Source of the DNA: Sternotherus odoratus | Lineage: Eukaryota > Chordata > Testudines > Kinosternidae | Assembly: GCA_032164245.1 (NCBI GenBank) | Contig: JAVMKO010000043.1 | Span: forward strand, 248,001 to 312,000 | Direction: 5' to 3' | Length of the DNA: 64,000 bases | Shown here: positions 17,270 to 63,622 of the stretch, one piece after another | How the letters are laid out: each line of letters begins with the position of its first letter | How positions within the stretch are numbered: the stretch's first letter is position 1 | Translations under genes and position numbers: made by a program | The notes under the pieces: generated by a model | Told to the model about the DNA's origin: nothing | Seen by the model: only the letters and a program-made list of their open reading frames with translations | Databases searched by the model: none

Positions 17270-17935
17270 AGGAGTAATTGGCGGGGGCGGGGTAATTGCG
17301 CGCGGGGGGCACTGGAGGGGAGGGGTAAGTGCGGGGGGGTTATTGGTGGGGGAGGGGTAACTGCCCAGGAGGGTACTCGGGGGGAGGGGTAATTGCCCAG
17401 GAGGGTACTCGTGGTGGTACAGGGGAGGGATAATTGTGGGGGATACTCGGGGGGAGGGGTAATTGTGCGCGGGGGGCACTGGGGGGGAGGGATAAGTGCA
17501 GGGGGTTATTGGTGGGGGAGGGGTAACTGCCCAGCTGGGTACTCGGGGGGAGGGGTAATTGTGGGGGATACTTGGGGGGAGGGGTAGTTGCCTCGGGGGG
17601 TGGGGGTAATTGCGCGCGGGGGGCACTGGGGGGGGAGGGATAAGTGCGGGGGGTTATTGGTGGGGGAGGGGTAACTGCCCAGCTGGGTACTCGGGGGGAG
17701 GGGTAATTGTGGGGGATACTTGGGGGGAGGGGTAATTGCCCCGGGGGTACTCGTGGTAGTACAGGGGAGGGATAATTGTGGGGGATTTTTGCAGGGAGGG
17801 GTAGTTGCCCCGGGGGGTACTCGTGGTACTGCAGGGGAGGGGTAATTGTGGGGGATACTCGGGGGGAGGGGTAATTGCCCCGGAGGGTACTCGCGGGGGG
17901 TGGGGAGGGGTAATTCCGGAGGGGGGGTTACTCGC
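17270..17935 (+). repeat. Minisatellite upstream of HCFC1 coding exon 1 (copy 2)
   Basis: Plus-strand counterpart of 6790-7430. The sequence GAGGGGTAAGTGCGGGG near 17,320-17,335 resembles a donor for a non-coding leader exon, and a pyrimidine tract ending in tttccag at 17,971-17,977 would be its acceptor, 10 bases before the ATG. Confidence 0.8.
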
Positions 17936-17987
17936 AAGGCCTGTCCGTTGCCCCCTAACTCCCCTCCCCGTTTCCAGGAGCCGGGCC

Positions 17988-41599
<23,612 letters not shown>

Positions 41600-41799
41600 N
41601 NNNNNNNNNNNNNNNNNNNNNNNNNNNNNNNNNNNNNNNNNNNNNNNNNNNNNNNNNNNNNNNNNNNNNNNNNNNNNNNNNNNNNNNNNNNNNNNNNNNN
41701 NNNNNNNNNNNNNNNNNNNNNNNNNNNNNNNNNNNNNNNNNNNNNNNNNNNNNNNNNNNNNNNNNNNNNNNNNNNNNNNNNNNNNNNNNNNNNNNNNNN
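41600..41799. other. Assembly gap, exactly 200 N
   Basis: Two hundred N at the end of HCFC1 exon 24. It removes the last HCFC1 exon and its poly(A) site, and separates HCFC1 from a contig starting in a minisatellite. Confidence 0.99.
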
Positions 41800-43000
41800 G
41801 GCGGCTGGGATGGATGGATGGATAGAGGGGGGCGGCTGGGATGGATGGATAGAGGGGGCGGCTGGGGATGGATGGATGGATATAGAGGGGGGCGGCTGGG
41901 GATGGATGGATGGATAGAGGGGGCGGCTGGGGATGGATGGATAGAGGGGGGGGGCTGGGGATGGATGGATGGATAGAGGGGGCGGCTGGGATGGATGGAT
42001 GGATAGAGGGGGCGCTGGGATGGATGATGGATGAGGGCGGCTGGGGATGGATGGATGGATAGTGGGGGCGGCTGGGATGGATGGATAGAGGGGGGGGCTG
42101 GGGATGGATGGATGGATAGAGGGGGCGGCTGGGATGGATGGATGGATAGAGGGGGCGGCTGGGGATGGATGGATAGAGGGGGCGCTGGATGGATGGATGG
42201 ATAGAGGGGCGCTGGGGATGGATGGATGGATAGGAGGGGGGCGGCTGGGGATGGATGGATGGATAGAGGGGGCGGCTGGGGATGGATGGATGGATAGAGG
42301 GGGCGGCTGGGGATGGATGGATGGATAGAGGGGGCGGCTGGGGATGGATGGATGGATAGAGGGGGGCGGCTGGGGATGGATGGATGGATAGAGGGGGGGC
42401 GGCTGGGGATGGATGGATGGATAGAGGGGGCGGCTGGGGATGGATGGATGGATAGAGGGGGGGGCTGGGGATGGATGGATGGATAGAGGGGGCGGCTGGG
42501 GATGGATGGATGGATTAGAGGGGGCGGCTGGGGATGGATGGATGGATAGAGGGGGGGCTGGGGATGGATGGATGGATAGAGGGGGGCGGCTGGGATGGAT
42601 AGATGGATAGAGGGGGGGGCTGGGATGGATGGATGGATAGAGGGGGCGGCTGGGATGGATGGATGGATAGAGGGGCGGCTGGGGATGGATGGATGGATAG
42701 AGGGGGGGATGGGATGATGGATGGAGAGGGGGCGGCTGGGATGGATGGATGGATAGAGGGGGCGGCTGGGGATGGATGGATGGATAGAGGGGGCGGCTGG
42801 GGATGGATGGATAGAGGGGGGCGGCTGGGGATGATGGATGGATAGAGGGGGGGCTGGGGATGGATGGATAGAGGGGGGGCTGGGGATGGATGGATGGATA
42901 GATGGGGGGGGCTGGGATGATGGATGGATAGAGGGGGGCGGCTGGGGATGGATAGAGGGGGGCGGCTGGGGATGGATGGATGGATAGGGGGGGGGGGCTG
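41800..43000 (+). repeat. Minisatellite of ATGGATGGATAGAGGGGGCG units
   Basis: About forty units of 27-32 bases, ggatggatggatagaggggg with a cggctgggg linker. It forms the left edge of contig C, a likely reason for the assembly break. It probably lies within SLC6A8 intron 1 or beyond. Confidence 0.95.
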
Positions 43001-43009
43001 GGGACTGAT

Positions 43010-43510
43010 CTGGCTTGTCCAACCACAGGCTGCTCTGACCCCCCAGCATTTGACTCCGACCCTCGAGCTCCAGCTGCGCAGCAGGGTTGGGAGTTTTGCC
43101 TGGCTCCCCGCAGCAGGTCCCCCCTCTGGCTCCTACAGAGAGGGGCAGCCAGGGGGCTCTGCATGCTGCCCCTGGCCTCAAGTGCCGCCCCCGCAGCTCC
43201 CATTGGCTGGGTACTGCAGCCAATCAGAGCTACAGGGGCGGGGCCTGCGATGCGGCAGCAGAGCCGCCTGGCCGCGCCTCCACGTAGGAGCCGGACGGGG
43301 GACCTGCCGCTGCTCCTGGGCGCTGCCTGAGGTATGTGCTGCCTGGAGCCTGCCCCGAACCTCCCCCTTATGCCCCACCCCATGCCCCCAAACCCCTGAT
43401 CCCAGCCCCGAACCCCTCCTGCACCCCCACCCCCAATGTCTTAGCACATCCATGGTCTCCATACCTAGCTGTGGCCCTTGGACCAAAAAGTTTGCCCATC
43501 GCTGGGGCAA
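43010..43510 (+). mobile_element. hAT-like DNA transposon remnant, turtle type
   Basis: I recognise the text from chelonian genomes: 'gggagttttgcctggctccc' side sequence, 'ctcccattggctggg', 'ccaatcagagctacaggggc', 'cacgtaggagccggac', 'gctgcctgaggta', repeated 'cctgcaccc'-type phrases, and the terminal word 'ggaccaaaaagtttgcccat'. The end looks like a hAT terminal inverted repeat. Non-autonomous; no transposase frame seen. Confidence 0.65.
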
Positions 43511-43855
43511 ACAGATAGATCGGGGGGGGGGGGACAGACTGACAGGTGGGGGTGTTCGGGGGGATGAGGGAGGGGGAAACAGGGAGCAAGGGAGGGACCG
43601 AGGGGGTGTGGGGAGGGGCACAGGGCAGTGCCCGAGGCTGTGGGGCTGGGAGGGGCCCACAGGCTGAGGAGGGATTGGTGGGGCAGGGAGGCCCCTCCCA
43701 CACCTGTGCTGCCAACTCCTGGCCCAGCCCACACCTGGCCCGCTCCCTCCCCCACCCCTCCCCATGCACTTTTGCCCTGCAGGGGACAGAGCAGGGACAC
43801 CCAGGGTGGAGAAAGCGCCCTGGGAGTGATCGTCCCCCCCCCCACCCCACAGGGT
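43511..43855. other. SLC6A8 intron 1, nothing recognised
   Basis: Unique G/C-rich sequence between the transposon remnant and the donor-like array. No SLC6A8 exon 2 was found here. Confidence 0.5.
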
Positions 43856-44029
43856 ACCTCCCCCCTCCACTACCCTTCCCCTCCCCCCTCCACTACCCTG
43901 CCCCTTCCCCTCCCCCCTCCCCTTCCCCTCCCCCTCCCCATGCACTTTGCTCTGCAGGGACACCCAGCGTGGGGGGAAGGGCTCTGGGAGTGATCGTTCC
44001 CCCCCCACACACACACACATCATACCTCC

Positions 44030-44276
44030 CCCTCCCCCCTCCACTGCCCCCGCCCCTCCCCCACTCACCCCCTCCACTGCCCCCGCCCCTCCCCCACTCA
44101 CCCCCTCCACTGCCCCCGCCCCTCCCCCACTCACCCCCTCCACTGCCCCCGCCCCTCCCCCACTCACCCCCTCCACTGCCCCCGCCCCTCCCCCACTCAC
44201 CCCCTCCACTGCCCCCGCCCCTCCCCCACTCACCCCCTCCACTGCCCTCCCCCAGCCCCTGCCCCCCCGCCCCCTC
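44030..44276 (-). repeat. 33-bp array with GTGAGT words, SLC6A8 intron 1
   Basis: About six units of 33 bases. On the minus strand each reads GCAGTGGAGGGGGTGAGTGG followed by GGGAGGGGCGGGG. The true exon 1 donor is GGCGGAGG|GTGAGGGGG, so the units hold a stronger donor-like word (GGGTGAGTG) downstream of the real one. Confidence 0.85.
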
Positions 44277-44277
44277 A

Positions 44278-45002
<725 letters not shown>

Positions 45003-45031
45003 GCTTTATGCAGACACGGGGGGTGACGTCA
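45003..45031 (-). promoter_or_regulatory. SLC6A8 core promoter: CRE and TATA-like box
   Basis: A perfect palindromic cAMP response element TGACGTCA lies at 45024-45031. About 15 bases downstream on the minus strand is GCATAAAGCC (45003-45010), a TATA-like word. A second half-site CGTCACGGG is near 45,040. Spacing would put the start near 44,975. Confidence 0.55.
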
Positions 45032-45109
45032 CGGGCCGCGTCACGGGGGAGGAGCCGCTATTTCGGGAGAAGCGTGTGACTGGGACGGGGGGGAAGCTGG
45101 GAGAGCGCA

Positions 45110-45715
45110 GCCCCTCCCCCCCCACGCGCCGCTCGGATTCCCCAGGACTCCTGGGTTCTCACCCCGCTGGGGGGGGGGAGGGGGCTGGGAGAGCGCAGCC
45201 CATCCCCCCCCCCACGCGCCTCTCGGATTCCCCAGGACTCCTGGGTTCTCACCCCGCTGGGGGGGGAGGGGGCTCGGGAGAGCGCAGCCCCTCCCCCCCC
45301 ACACGCGCCGCTCGGATTCCCCAGGACTCCTGGGTTCTCACCCCGCTGGGGAGGGAGGGGGCTCGGAGAGCGCAGCCCATCCCCCCCCCCCACGCGCCTC
45401 TCGGATTCCCCAGGACTCCTGGGTTCTCACCCCGCTGGGGGGGGAGGGGGCTCGGAGAGCGCAGCCCATCCCCCCCCCCCCACGCGCCTCTCGGATTCCC
45501 CAGGACTCCTGGGTTCTCACCCCGCTGGGGGGGGAGGGGGCTCGGAGAGCGCAGCCCATCCCCCCCCCCCCCCACGCGCCTCTCGGATTCCCCAGGACTC
45601 CTGGGTTCTCACCCCGCTGGGGGGGGGAGGGGGCTCGGAGAGCGCAGCCCCTCCCCACGCGCCGCTCGGATTCCCCAGGACTCCTGGGTTCTCTCCCCGC
45701 TGGGGGGGGGGGTGT
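45110..45715. repeat. 90-bp minisatellite upstream of SLC6A8, 7 units
   Basis: Seven units with 'tcggattccccaggactcct', gggttctcaccccgctggg and gagagcgcagcccctcccc. The core is the same SINE-like word found in HCFC1 and semaphorin introns. Confidence 0.92.
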
Positions 45716-45829
45716 TGGGGGGGGGGGATGTTGGACAAAGTCCCGCCCGGAGCTTTTCAGAGGAACGAGGCAAAAAAAAAAACCGTTTAATAGTGAGACC
45801 CCGGGCTGTGACCTGCACGTGAGCGAGAT

Positions 45830-46230
45830 CACACTCACACTCACACTCACACAGACACACACTCACACTCACACTCACACAGACACACTCACACAGACAC
45901 ACAAGCACAGACACACAAGCACACACACACTCACGTACACACACTCACACACACGCTCACACAGACCCACACATACAGACACTCACACAGACACACTCAC
46001 ACACTCACACTCAGACACAGACACACACACACACACACTCACGTACACAAGCACACACTCACACTCACACACACACTCACACAGACACACACACACTCAC
46101 ACAGACACAGACACACACACTCATTCACACACCCAGAGGAGCGTGCACACATAGTCATTCACACACACACACACTCACGTGCGCACACTCACACTCACAC
46201 TCACTCTCACACTCACACCCGTCTTGCTGC
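45830..46230. repeat. CA/TCACAC simple-repeat tract
   Basis: About 400 bases of imperfect (CA)n with TCACAC and GACACA interruptions. Open in several frames, giving Thr/His-rich false proteins. Confidence 0.95.
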
Positions 46231-46820
46231 TGGTCCCAGCGAGTCGCTCCCCGGCCCGGCCCCGGCCCGGTGAGTTCGAGGGGGGAGGGGCCGATCCGGA
46301 TCGATGCTCCGTGTGGACGAGACGAGACCCGGGGTCCCCGGCCGGGCCCCTCCCCCGCAGACCTGACCCCCCCCTCCAAATCTGGGGCTGGGTCCATGGG
46401 CCTTCGTGCTGCTTCTCTCCGGGGGGGTCCCCAAAGGAGCCGCCCCCCGGCTTCCCCCCCCCCCAGGCGTCCTACCGCTGATCTTCGTCAGTGTCCTGGG
46501 TCTGGCTCCCGCCCCAAGCCCGACCTCACCGGCCCTGCACGGTCTGGGGGGGGCCGCCTCGCCCCCCCCCCGTTCCTTCCCCAGGGCCACTGACTGGGGG
46601 GTCTTCTGGCGACTCCGGGGGCAGACCCGGGTCTTCGACCGTCGTTCCCCGCCCGGGGCCCCGCGGGGTCCCTCGGATTTGAAGTGAAGCGTCTCCCCCA
46701 TTTCAAACCCGTCCACACGAGCCCGGGCCCCAACACGTGTCAGCGCCGCGCGACCCCCTCGCCCCACTTCTGAGCGGCTCCCGCCCGCTAGGCAAAGGCT
46801 CAACGCAGAGATTCACCTAC
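46231..46820. other. Intergenic, nothing recognised
   Basis: GC-rich unique sequence with weak open frames on both strands and no family resemblance that I can name. A splice-like cccaggcgtcctac occurs near 46,465 but no exon is supported. Confidence 0.4.
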
Positions 46821-46824
46821 ACGG

Positions 46825-47115
46825 GGGGAAGGGGGGGGGTCCCGGGACTCCTGGGTTCTCTCCCTGTCTCGGGGCGGGGGGGGGGTCCCGGGACTCCTGG
46901 GTTCTCTCCCTGTCTCGGGGCGGGGGGGGGGTCCCGGGACTCCTGGGTTCTCTCCCTGTCTCGGGCGGGGGGGGGGTCCCGGGACTCCTGGGTTCTCTCC
47001 CTGTCTCGGGCGGGGGGGGGGGGTCCCGGGACTCCTGGGTTCTCTCCCTGTCTCGGGGCGGGGGGGGGAGGTCCCGGGACTCCTGGGTTCTCTCCCTGTC
47101 GAGGGGGGGGGAGCA
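46825..47115. repeat. 48-bp minisatellite, 6 units
   Basis: Six units of 'gtcccgggactcctgggttc', tctccctgtctcgggg and a long G run. Another array with the SINE-like core. Confidence 0.93.
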
Positions 47116-47536
47116 GCAGCGGTATTAGGGCGCCCTCTGGTGGCCGCTTCGAGAAGCGCTTACAGCCCCCCCCCTTCCACCCACCTACCCCACAGCGCCC
47201 CCCCCCTCCCCGGGTCACCCGCTGGGTCCGCCCAGTTATGGGGTGGGGTGGGGCGGGGCTGGGGGGGGGCTTCGCTCCACCGGCCACTCGGAGAAACTGA
47301 GGTTGGATTTCCGGTCCCGGGAGCCCGGACTCCTGGGTTCGCTCCCCGGCTCCGGAGGGGAGTGGGCGCTGGGGGTGGGCTGGGATCCCGGACGCCTGGG
47401 TTCTCACTCTGGCTCGGGAGTGGGGCATGGTGGGTTAGAGCAGCTCCCAGGACCCCCCAAGCTGCGGATGGAACCCAGGCGTCCGGGAGCCGCGGAGGGG
47501 AATTCAGGCTCCGTCGATCTCGTTGGCCCCAGAAAT

Positions 47537-47571
47537 CCCGCGATGTCTTACATGGCAGCGGACGCCGGGTA
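47537..47571 (+). other. Possible first exon, MSYMAADAG, with donor GTAGGG
   Basis: An ATG in a CpG-rich stretch opens MSYMAADAG and reaches a weak donor. It could be the start of the plus-strand gene ending at 49,888, but there is no independent support. I do not recognise it. Confidence 0.2.
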
Positions 47572-47739
47572 GGGGCGGGGGGGGCGGGACTCGAGGGCAG
47601 GTTCCGCGGGGAGCGGCAGGGGGCGGAGGGAACGGGGAGGGAACCGGACGCCTGGGTTCTCTGCCTGGCTCCGGGGCGGAGGGGGCTGGAGCAGAGGTGG
47701 GCGGTCCTGGCTGGCGGCGGCGGGGGGGGGGGTTGTTGT

Positions 47740-48465
47740 GTTGCCCTGTGTGTGGGGGGGGTGGAGAGATGTGGTGTGTCTGGGGGTTGTGTGACCCTGG
47801 CTGTGTGTTGTGTGGGTGGAGAGATGTGTGTGTAGAGGGGGGTTGTGTTATCCGGGGGTGTGTGTGTGCTGTGTGGTGTGTATGGGGGTTGTGTGTGTGT
47901 GTCCCTGGCTGTGTGTGTTGTGTGGGTGGAGAGATGTGTGTCTACAGGGGTTGTGTTATGCTGGGGGGGTTGTGTGGGTGGAGAGGTGGTGTGTATGGGA
48001 GGGGTTGTGTAGTACTGACTGTGTGTGTTGTGTGGGTGGAGAGGTGGTGTGTATGGGAGGGGTTGTGTAGTACTGACTGTGTGTGTTGTGTGGGTGGAGA
48101 GTGTGGTGTGTATGGGAGGGGTTGTGTAGTACTGACTGTGTGTTGTGTGGGTGGAGAGAGGTGGTGTGTATGGGGGGGGTTGTGTAGTACTGACTGTGTG
48201 TTGTGTGGGTGGAGAGAGGTGGTGTGTATGGGGGGGTTGTGTAGTACTGACTGTGTGTTGTGTGGGTGGAGAGATGTGGTGTGTATGGGAGGGGTTTGTG
48301 TAGTACTGACTGTGTGTGTTGTGTGGGTGGAGAGAGGTGGTGTGTATGGGAGGGTTGTGTAGTACTGACTGTGTGTGTTGTGTGGGTGGAGATGTGGTGT
48401 GTATGGGAGGGGTGGTGTAGTACTGACTGTGTGTGTTGTGTGGGTGTGCGGTGCACAGTGGGGTT
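47740..48465 (+). repeat. 57-bp GT-rich minisatellite
   Basis: About ten units with 'gtagtactgactgtgtgttg', tgtgggtggagag and gtggtgtgtatgggaggggt. Units at the left are more degenerate. Confidence 0.93.
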
Positions 48466-48724
48466 GGTGTTGTGTTACCTACGTGTGCTAGTGGCTCTGT
48501 GATGCTGGGTGTGGGGATTGGCTGGGGGGGGGCGGGAGCTCAGAGGTTCCTGTCCCCACCCCGGCTGCTGGCAGGACCCCCCAAGCCCCTCACCCTGGCC
48601 GGGGCGGGTCCGGCTGGGCCCTGAACCCTCTAGGGACGGAGACCCCACGTCTCCCTCGGGACCCACCCCAGAGCTCCCCCCCCTCGTGAGATCGTGTTTC
48701 CTGATATCCCCCTAGTGCTCCCCT

Positions 48725-48850
48725 CATGAAATCGTTGTGACGAAGTGGAGTACTGTGGGTGCCTCAGTTTCCCCTGTGCATTTCTTGGGGTCTGTGGAGG
48801 GAGGGGAATGTGAGCTGATGCAAAGCAAAGCCGAGGTGAAGCTGTAACCT
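48725..48850 (+). mobile_element. Chelonian interspersed repeat fragment
   Basis: The words 'tgtgacgaagtgg', 'tactgtgggtgcctcagttt' and 'cccctgtgcatttcttgggg' match a repeat that I know from turtle genomes. The 'tgcctcagtttccc' part is shared with MIR-type tails. Element class not certain. Confidence 0.45.
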
Positions 48851-49560
48851 GACCCCAGGTGGGGAGGGGGGGTCAGCTGAACCTGTTGGAGGGGGGTCAG
48901 GTGATGCCTGGGACAAGGACAAAGGAGAGCGGGGAGGGGCTGGAGGGGGGGGTCAGTCTGGGTTTGGCTGGAGCAGGCAGGAGAGGGGGGGGGGGGGCAG
49001 GGATCTCGCTCTCCGGCCCAAGATGGGCCCAGCCGAGGGCTCCGCTCGCTGGCTGGATTAGAAGTCAGCGAATAAACCGTCTATTCCGCTGGCTGAGAGT
49101 CACGTCTGACTGTGGATCTGGGGTGCAGAACCCAGGGGCTCCCCCAGGACCCCGCCCAGGCGGGCTTGCTGGGGGAAGCACACGGAGGGGCAGAAGGTGC
49201 TGAATGCTCTGAGGTCAGACCCAGGAAGGTGGAAGTGGGGACCCCTGAAGCTCCTGGCCTGGGACACAGGCTGTGTACGGAGAAGGGGCCCTTCCCCCGG
49301 AGTCCGGTCTGGCTCCCTAGGGAGCGGTTCAGACCCTCGCCCGGGCGCTCCGGGACACTGATATCCACCGTTATCCACCCTAGTGCTCCCCCCTCGTGAA
49401 ACCGTGTTTCCCGATATCTGCCCAGGCGGCCGGGGGCACTGCTGCCGGGGGTTCTCAGGGCACACCCGGCCCCATAAGAGGAGACCCAGGTGTCCGGGAG
49501 GGCTGGGGGGAGGGCTGGCCCAGGGGGGGAGTAGTGACCTGTCTCACCCCCCCTGTTTTC
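48851..49560. other. Unique sequence, no clear gene
   Basis: Moderately GC-rich sequence before the conserved-looking exon candidate. No clear exon or known repeat. Possible intron of the unrecognised plus-strand gene. Confidence 0.4.
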
Positions 49561-49563
49561 CCC

Positions 49564-49808
49564 CCCCCTTCTACGACGACTCCGAACACTTCGCCCAGCC
49601 CCTCAAAGGGGCCTTCGAGTTCGACTCACCCTATTGGGACATCTTGGACTCGGGGGAGACCCCTCAGGGCCCCCCCAAAATCTGGGGGCCTCTGGGGGGG
49701 CTAGGGCAGGAGGGAAACAGATGGGGGGGTCTCCCATATGGGAGTGGGGGTCTCTACATAGGAGATATTGGGGGGAGCCCTACATGGGAGGGGAAATGGG
49801 GGGACTGA
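49564..49808 (+). other. Possible last exon of an unrecognised gene
   Basis: An open frame reads FYDDSEHFAQPLKGAFEFDS then PYWDILDSGETPQGPPKIWG and ends with a TGA at 49806-49808. The first 30 residues have balanced, protein-like composition with aromatic and acidic residues, unlike the repeat-born frames around it. A C-rich tract precedes it, but no AG acceptor is present just before the frame; a small deletion could explain this. An AATAAA follows 75 bases after the stop. I do not know the family and give no function. Confidence 0.35.
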
Positions 49809-49882
49809 GCTGGGCTGGCAGGGGCTGCGGGTCGGGAGTGGGGGGGGCTCAGGGGCACTTTTGCACCCCATGATCTCTCGAT

Positions 49883-49888
49883 AATAAA
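49883..49888 (+). terminator. Polyadenylation signal AATAAA, plus strand
   Basis: Canonical AATAAA within ATAATAAAACCC, followed by a T/G-rich region (agctgtggggttgggtgg, gttttgtgcc). It supports a plus-strand transcript ending near 49,905. Confidence 0.5.
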
Positions 49889-49905
49889 ACCCGTCAAACT
49901 AGCTG

Positions 49906-51950
49906 TGGGGTTGGGTGGAGTTTTGTGCCCATCGGCCCTGGTATCCCGCCTGGCCCGTCACTCAGACCCCTGGGCGGGGGGACGGGGAGCCCGGACTCCT
50001 GGGTTCCCTGCCCGGCTCAGGGGTGGAGGGGGTGCTCCCTGGTTCCATCCGGGAGCGGGGAGGCCGTGGGGAGTCGGGGGCTGGTCCAGGTTACCGTAAT
50101 GCTGCTAGTAACGCGCCTGGCGGACGGGGCCACCAGCCCCCCCAATATGACCTGGAGACTCGGCGCTGCCCTAAGGCCACTAATAAGGGTCACGGCCTTA
50201 TAACCCCTTTCTCGCCGCAGGGGGAAGGGGAGGGACCCCGGCGTCCGGGCAGGGTTGGCCCCGGGGCGGGGGGAACCCAGGCGTTGAAATGCGGGTGGTG
50301 GGGGTGGGAAGAGGGAGAGGAAGAAAGAGGAACCCAGGCATCCGGGTGGGGAGGCAGCGGGAAAGAAAAGGGGTCCCTGGTGCGGGGTGGGAGGGGCCAG
50401 GGTTCAAAAGGGGCTCGGGGGCACTTGCTTGTTCGGTGGCGACCCCCCGGTGGGGGCTGGTCCAAGGGGCTCTTCCCCGCCCCCCCCCCCTGTGAGGCTG
50501 GCGCCGCCAGCTGGTTTCACCCCCCCCCAGCCGCCAGGAGGGTCACATCCAGGGTGGGGGGGCAGAGCCGGGCCCAGCTCCGAGCGGGACCCGGGCGCGT
50601 CTGTCGTTCCTGTCTGACCCCGGCCAGTGAGCATCCTGCAGCAGGGAGTTCCCCAGGTCCGGAGATCGGCTGGCGCTGCGGCCGGGGCAGGAGGCGGGAC
50701 AAACGCAGTCTCGTGTCCTTTCCCCCCCCCCCCCCCCAGAGACTTGGCTTTCGGAGCCGCTGACAGGCCGGGGCCCAGCACGGCCCCGCGGGGAGGAACC
50801 GGCTCCCCCCCCCCCCAGACTGTGACCCGACGGCACCGCGCTGGGGTCCCCCTCGGCCTGGCCCCGCAGTCGACCTCCGGGGTCCCCTCTGGAGCCGTTA
50901 GAAATCTGGGGGTCTGTGAGGGAGGGGAGAGTCCTTGTTCCCTATGGGGGTTTCCTAGGGGTGCATGCTGAGGGGTGGGACTCAGTTTCCCTGGGGGTTA
51001 CCAGTTAACGAGGCGATGGGAGAGGGAGTTTGTTGGAACGGGGGGGAGGGGCGGGGGGACTGGGAGCCCAGACTCCTGGGTTCCCTGCCTGGCTTGGGGG
51101 GGGGGGGGGGTGCTCCAATGACCAGGTAACCCGGAGTCCAGCTCAGGAGTCCCAGGGGAACAATGGGGCTGCGAGGACCCCGGGGACCCGACCCCCGATT
51201 CCAGCCAGACAAGGGACAGAGGCGGGGCCGGGGGGGGGGATCTCAGCTGCCCAGCGGGGTGCAGGGGCCCGGGGCGGGATCTCAGCTGCCCGGCGGGGTG
51301 CAGGGGACCGGGAGGGGATCTCAGCTGCCCGGCGGGGAGCAGGGGGCCGGGGGGGATCTCAGCTGCCCGGCGGGGAGCAGGGGGCCGGGGGCTGGGGGGG
51401 GATCTCAGCTGCCCCGCTGTGGGGGTCCCGGGGGCCCAGGCGAGGGGACTCCCTGAAGGGGCCCACGGCAGAGGCAGGCGTATTAAGGCTCAGAGAGGGG
51501 CGGCCCCAGAAGGGGGAGGGACCCCCGAGAGGGGACCCTGAGAAGGGTTGTCGCACTGAAAGCCCCCCCCCGCCCCCCCAGAGCACACATGGTCCCACCT
51601 GGGAGTCCGGGACAAGGTCCCGTTGATTGAAACGCCGGGGAACAGAGCCTGGGAGCCACTCGGCGACGTCCGGCCGGGGGACCCCAAACTGTGGGGGACT
51701 CGGGGGGATTCTGCCCGGCTGGGCCTGGGGCCTACTGAGGTTCTTGATTTGTCCCAAACCTCTCATTCATTTTCTTTCTCTGACTGGCCTTATCGCCCTT
51801 GACTGCTCCCTCAGTCCTCCACCGGCTGGCAGGGGGGAGGGACGGCGGGAGGGGGGGCAGGGCTGGGCTGGCAGGAGCTGTGGGTCCCCCCCCATGAACA
51901 TTCCAGCCCCCCCGTGCGCCGGGGGGGTAAGTGTAGAAAACCAAACTCTG
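49906..51950. other. Intergenic, with a small array at 51,230-51,420
   Basis: No gene recognised. Single SINE-like words occur at about 49,993, 50,275, 50,330 and 51,068. A five-unit tandem repeat 'gatctcagctgcccggcggg' with gtgcaggggccggggg lies at 51,230-51,420. Confidence 0.5.
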
Positions 51951-51954
51951 CTCC

Positions 51955-51960
51955 TTTAAT
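51955..51960 (-). terminator. Possible semaphorin polyadenylation signal ATTAAA
   Basis: TTTAAT on the plus strand reads ATTAAA on the minus strand, about 320 bases past the semaphorin stop. It is a common variant signal. The A/T-rich patch at 51,990-52,025 lies just before it in the 3' untranslated region. Confidence 0.45.
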
Positions 51961-52281
51961 GGGGTCCCTGCACACAGCCACATGGGGGGGGGATACAAAA
52001 ATAAATTAATTTAAAAAACCCCAAATCCAGCCACGTTGGAAACCCCCCCCCCCCCGCCGTGAAAAAATAGACTCTACCAATCAAAGCCGGGGAGAACCCA
52101 GGCGTCCGGGCGTCCCCCTCCCCCCGGGAGCAAAGGCGACTATGTACATGGAAAGGAAACGAGGCACCAGGCAGGGCCCCCCCCTCGGCCCCCTCCCAGA
52201 GGGGGGGATTCGCTCCGGGGTCCCCCTTGGAATGTGAAACGAACCCCCCCCCGTACCTCCCCCTCACCCCGGCCTCGGGCG

Positions 52282-63622
<11,341 letters not shown>

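Noticed and set aside
45819..46154. Thr/His-rich open frame
   Set aside because: Produced by the (CA)n and TCACAC simple repeat.
46213..46803. Minus-strand frame of 196 residues
   Set aside because: GC-rich, low-complexity composition, no domain recognised, no splice support.
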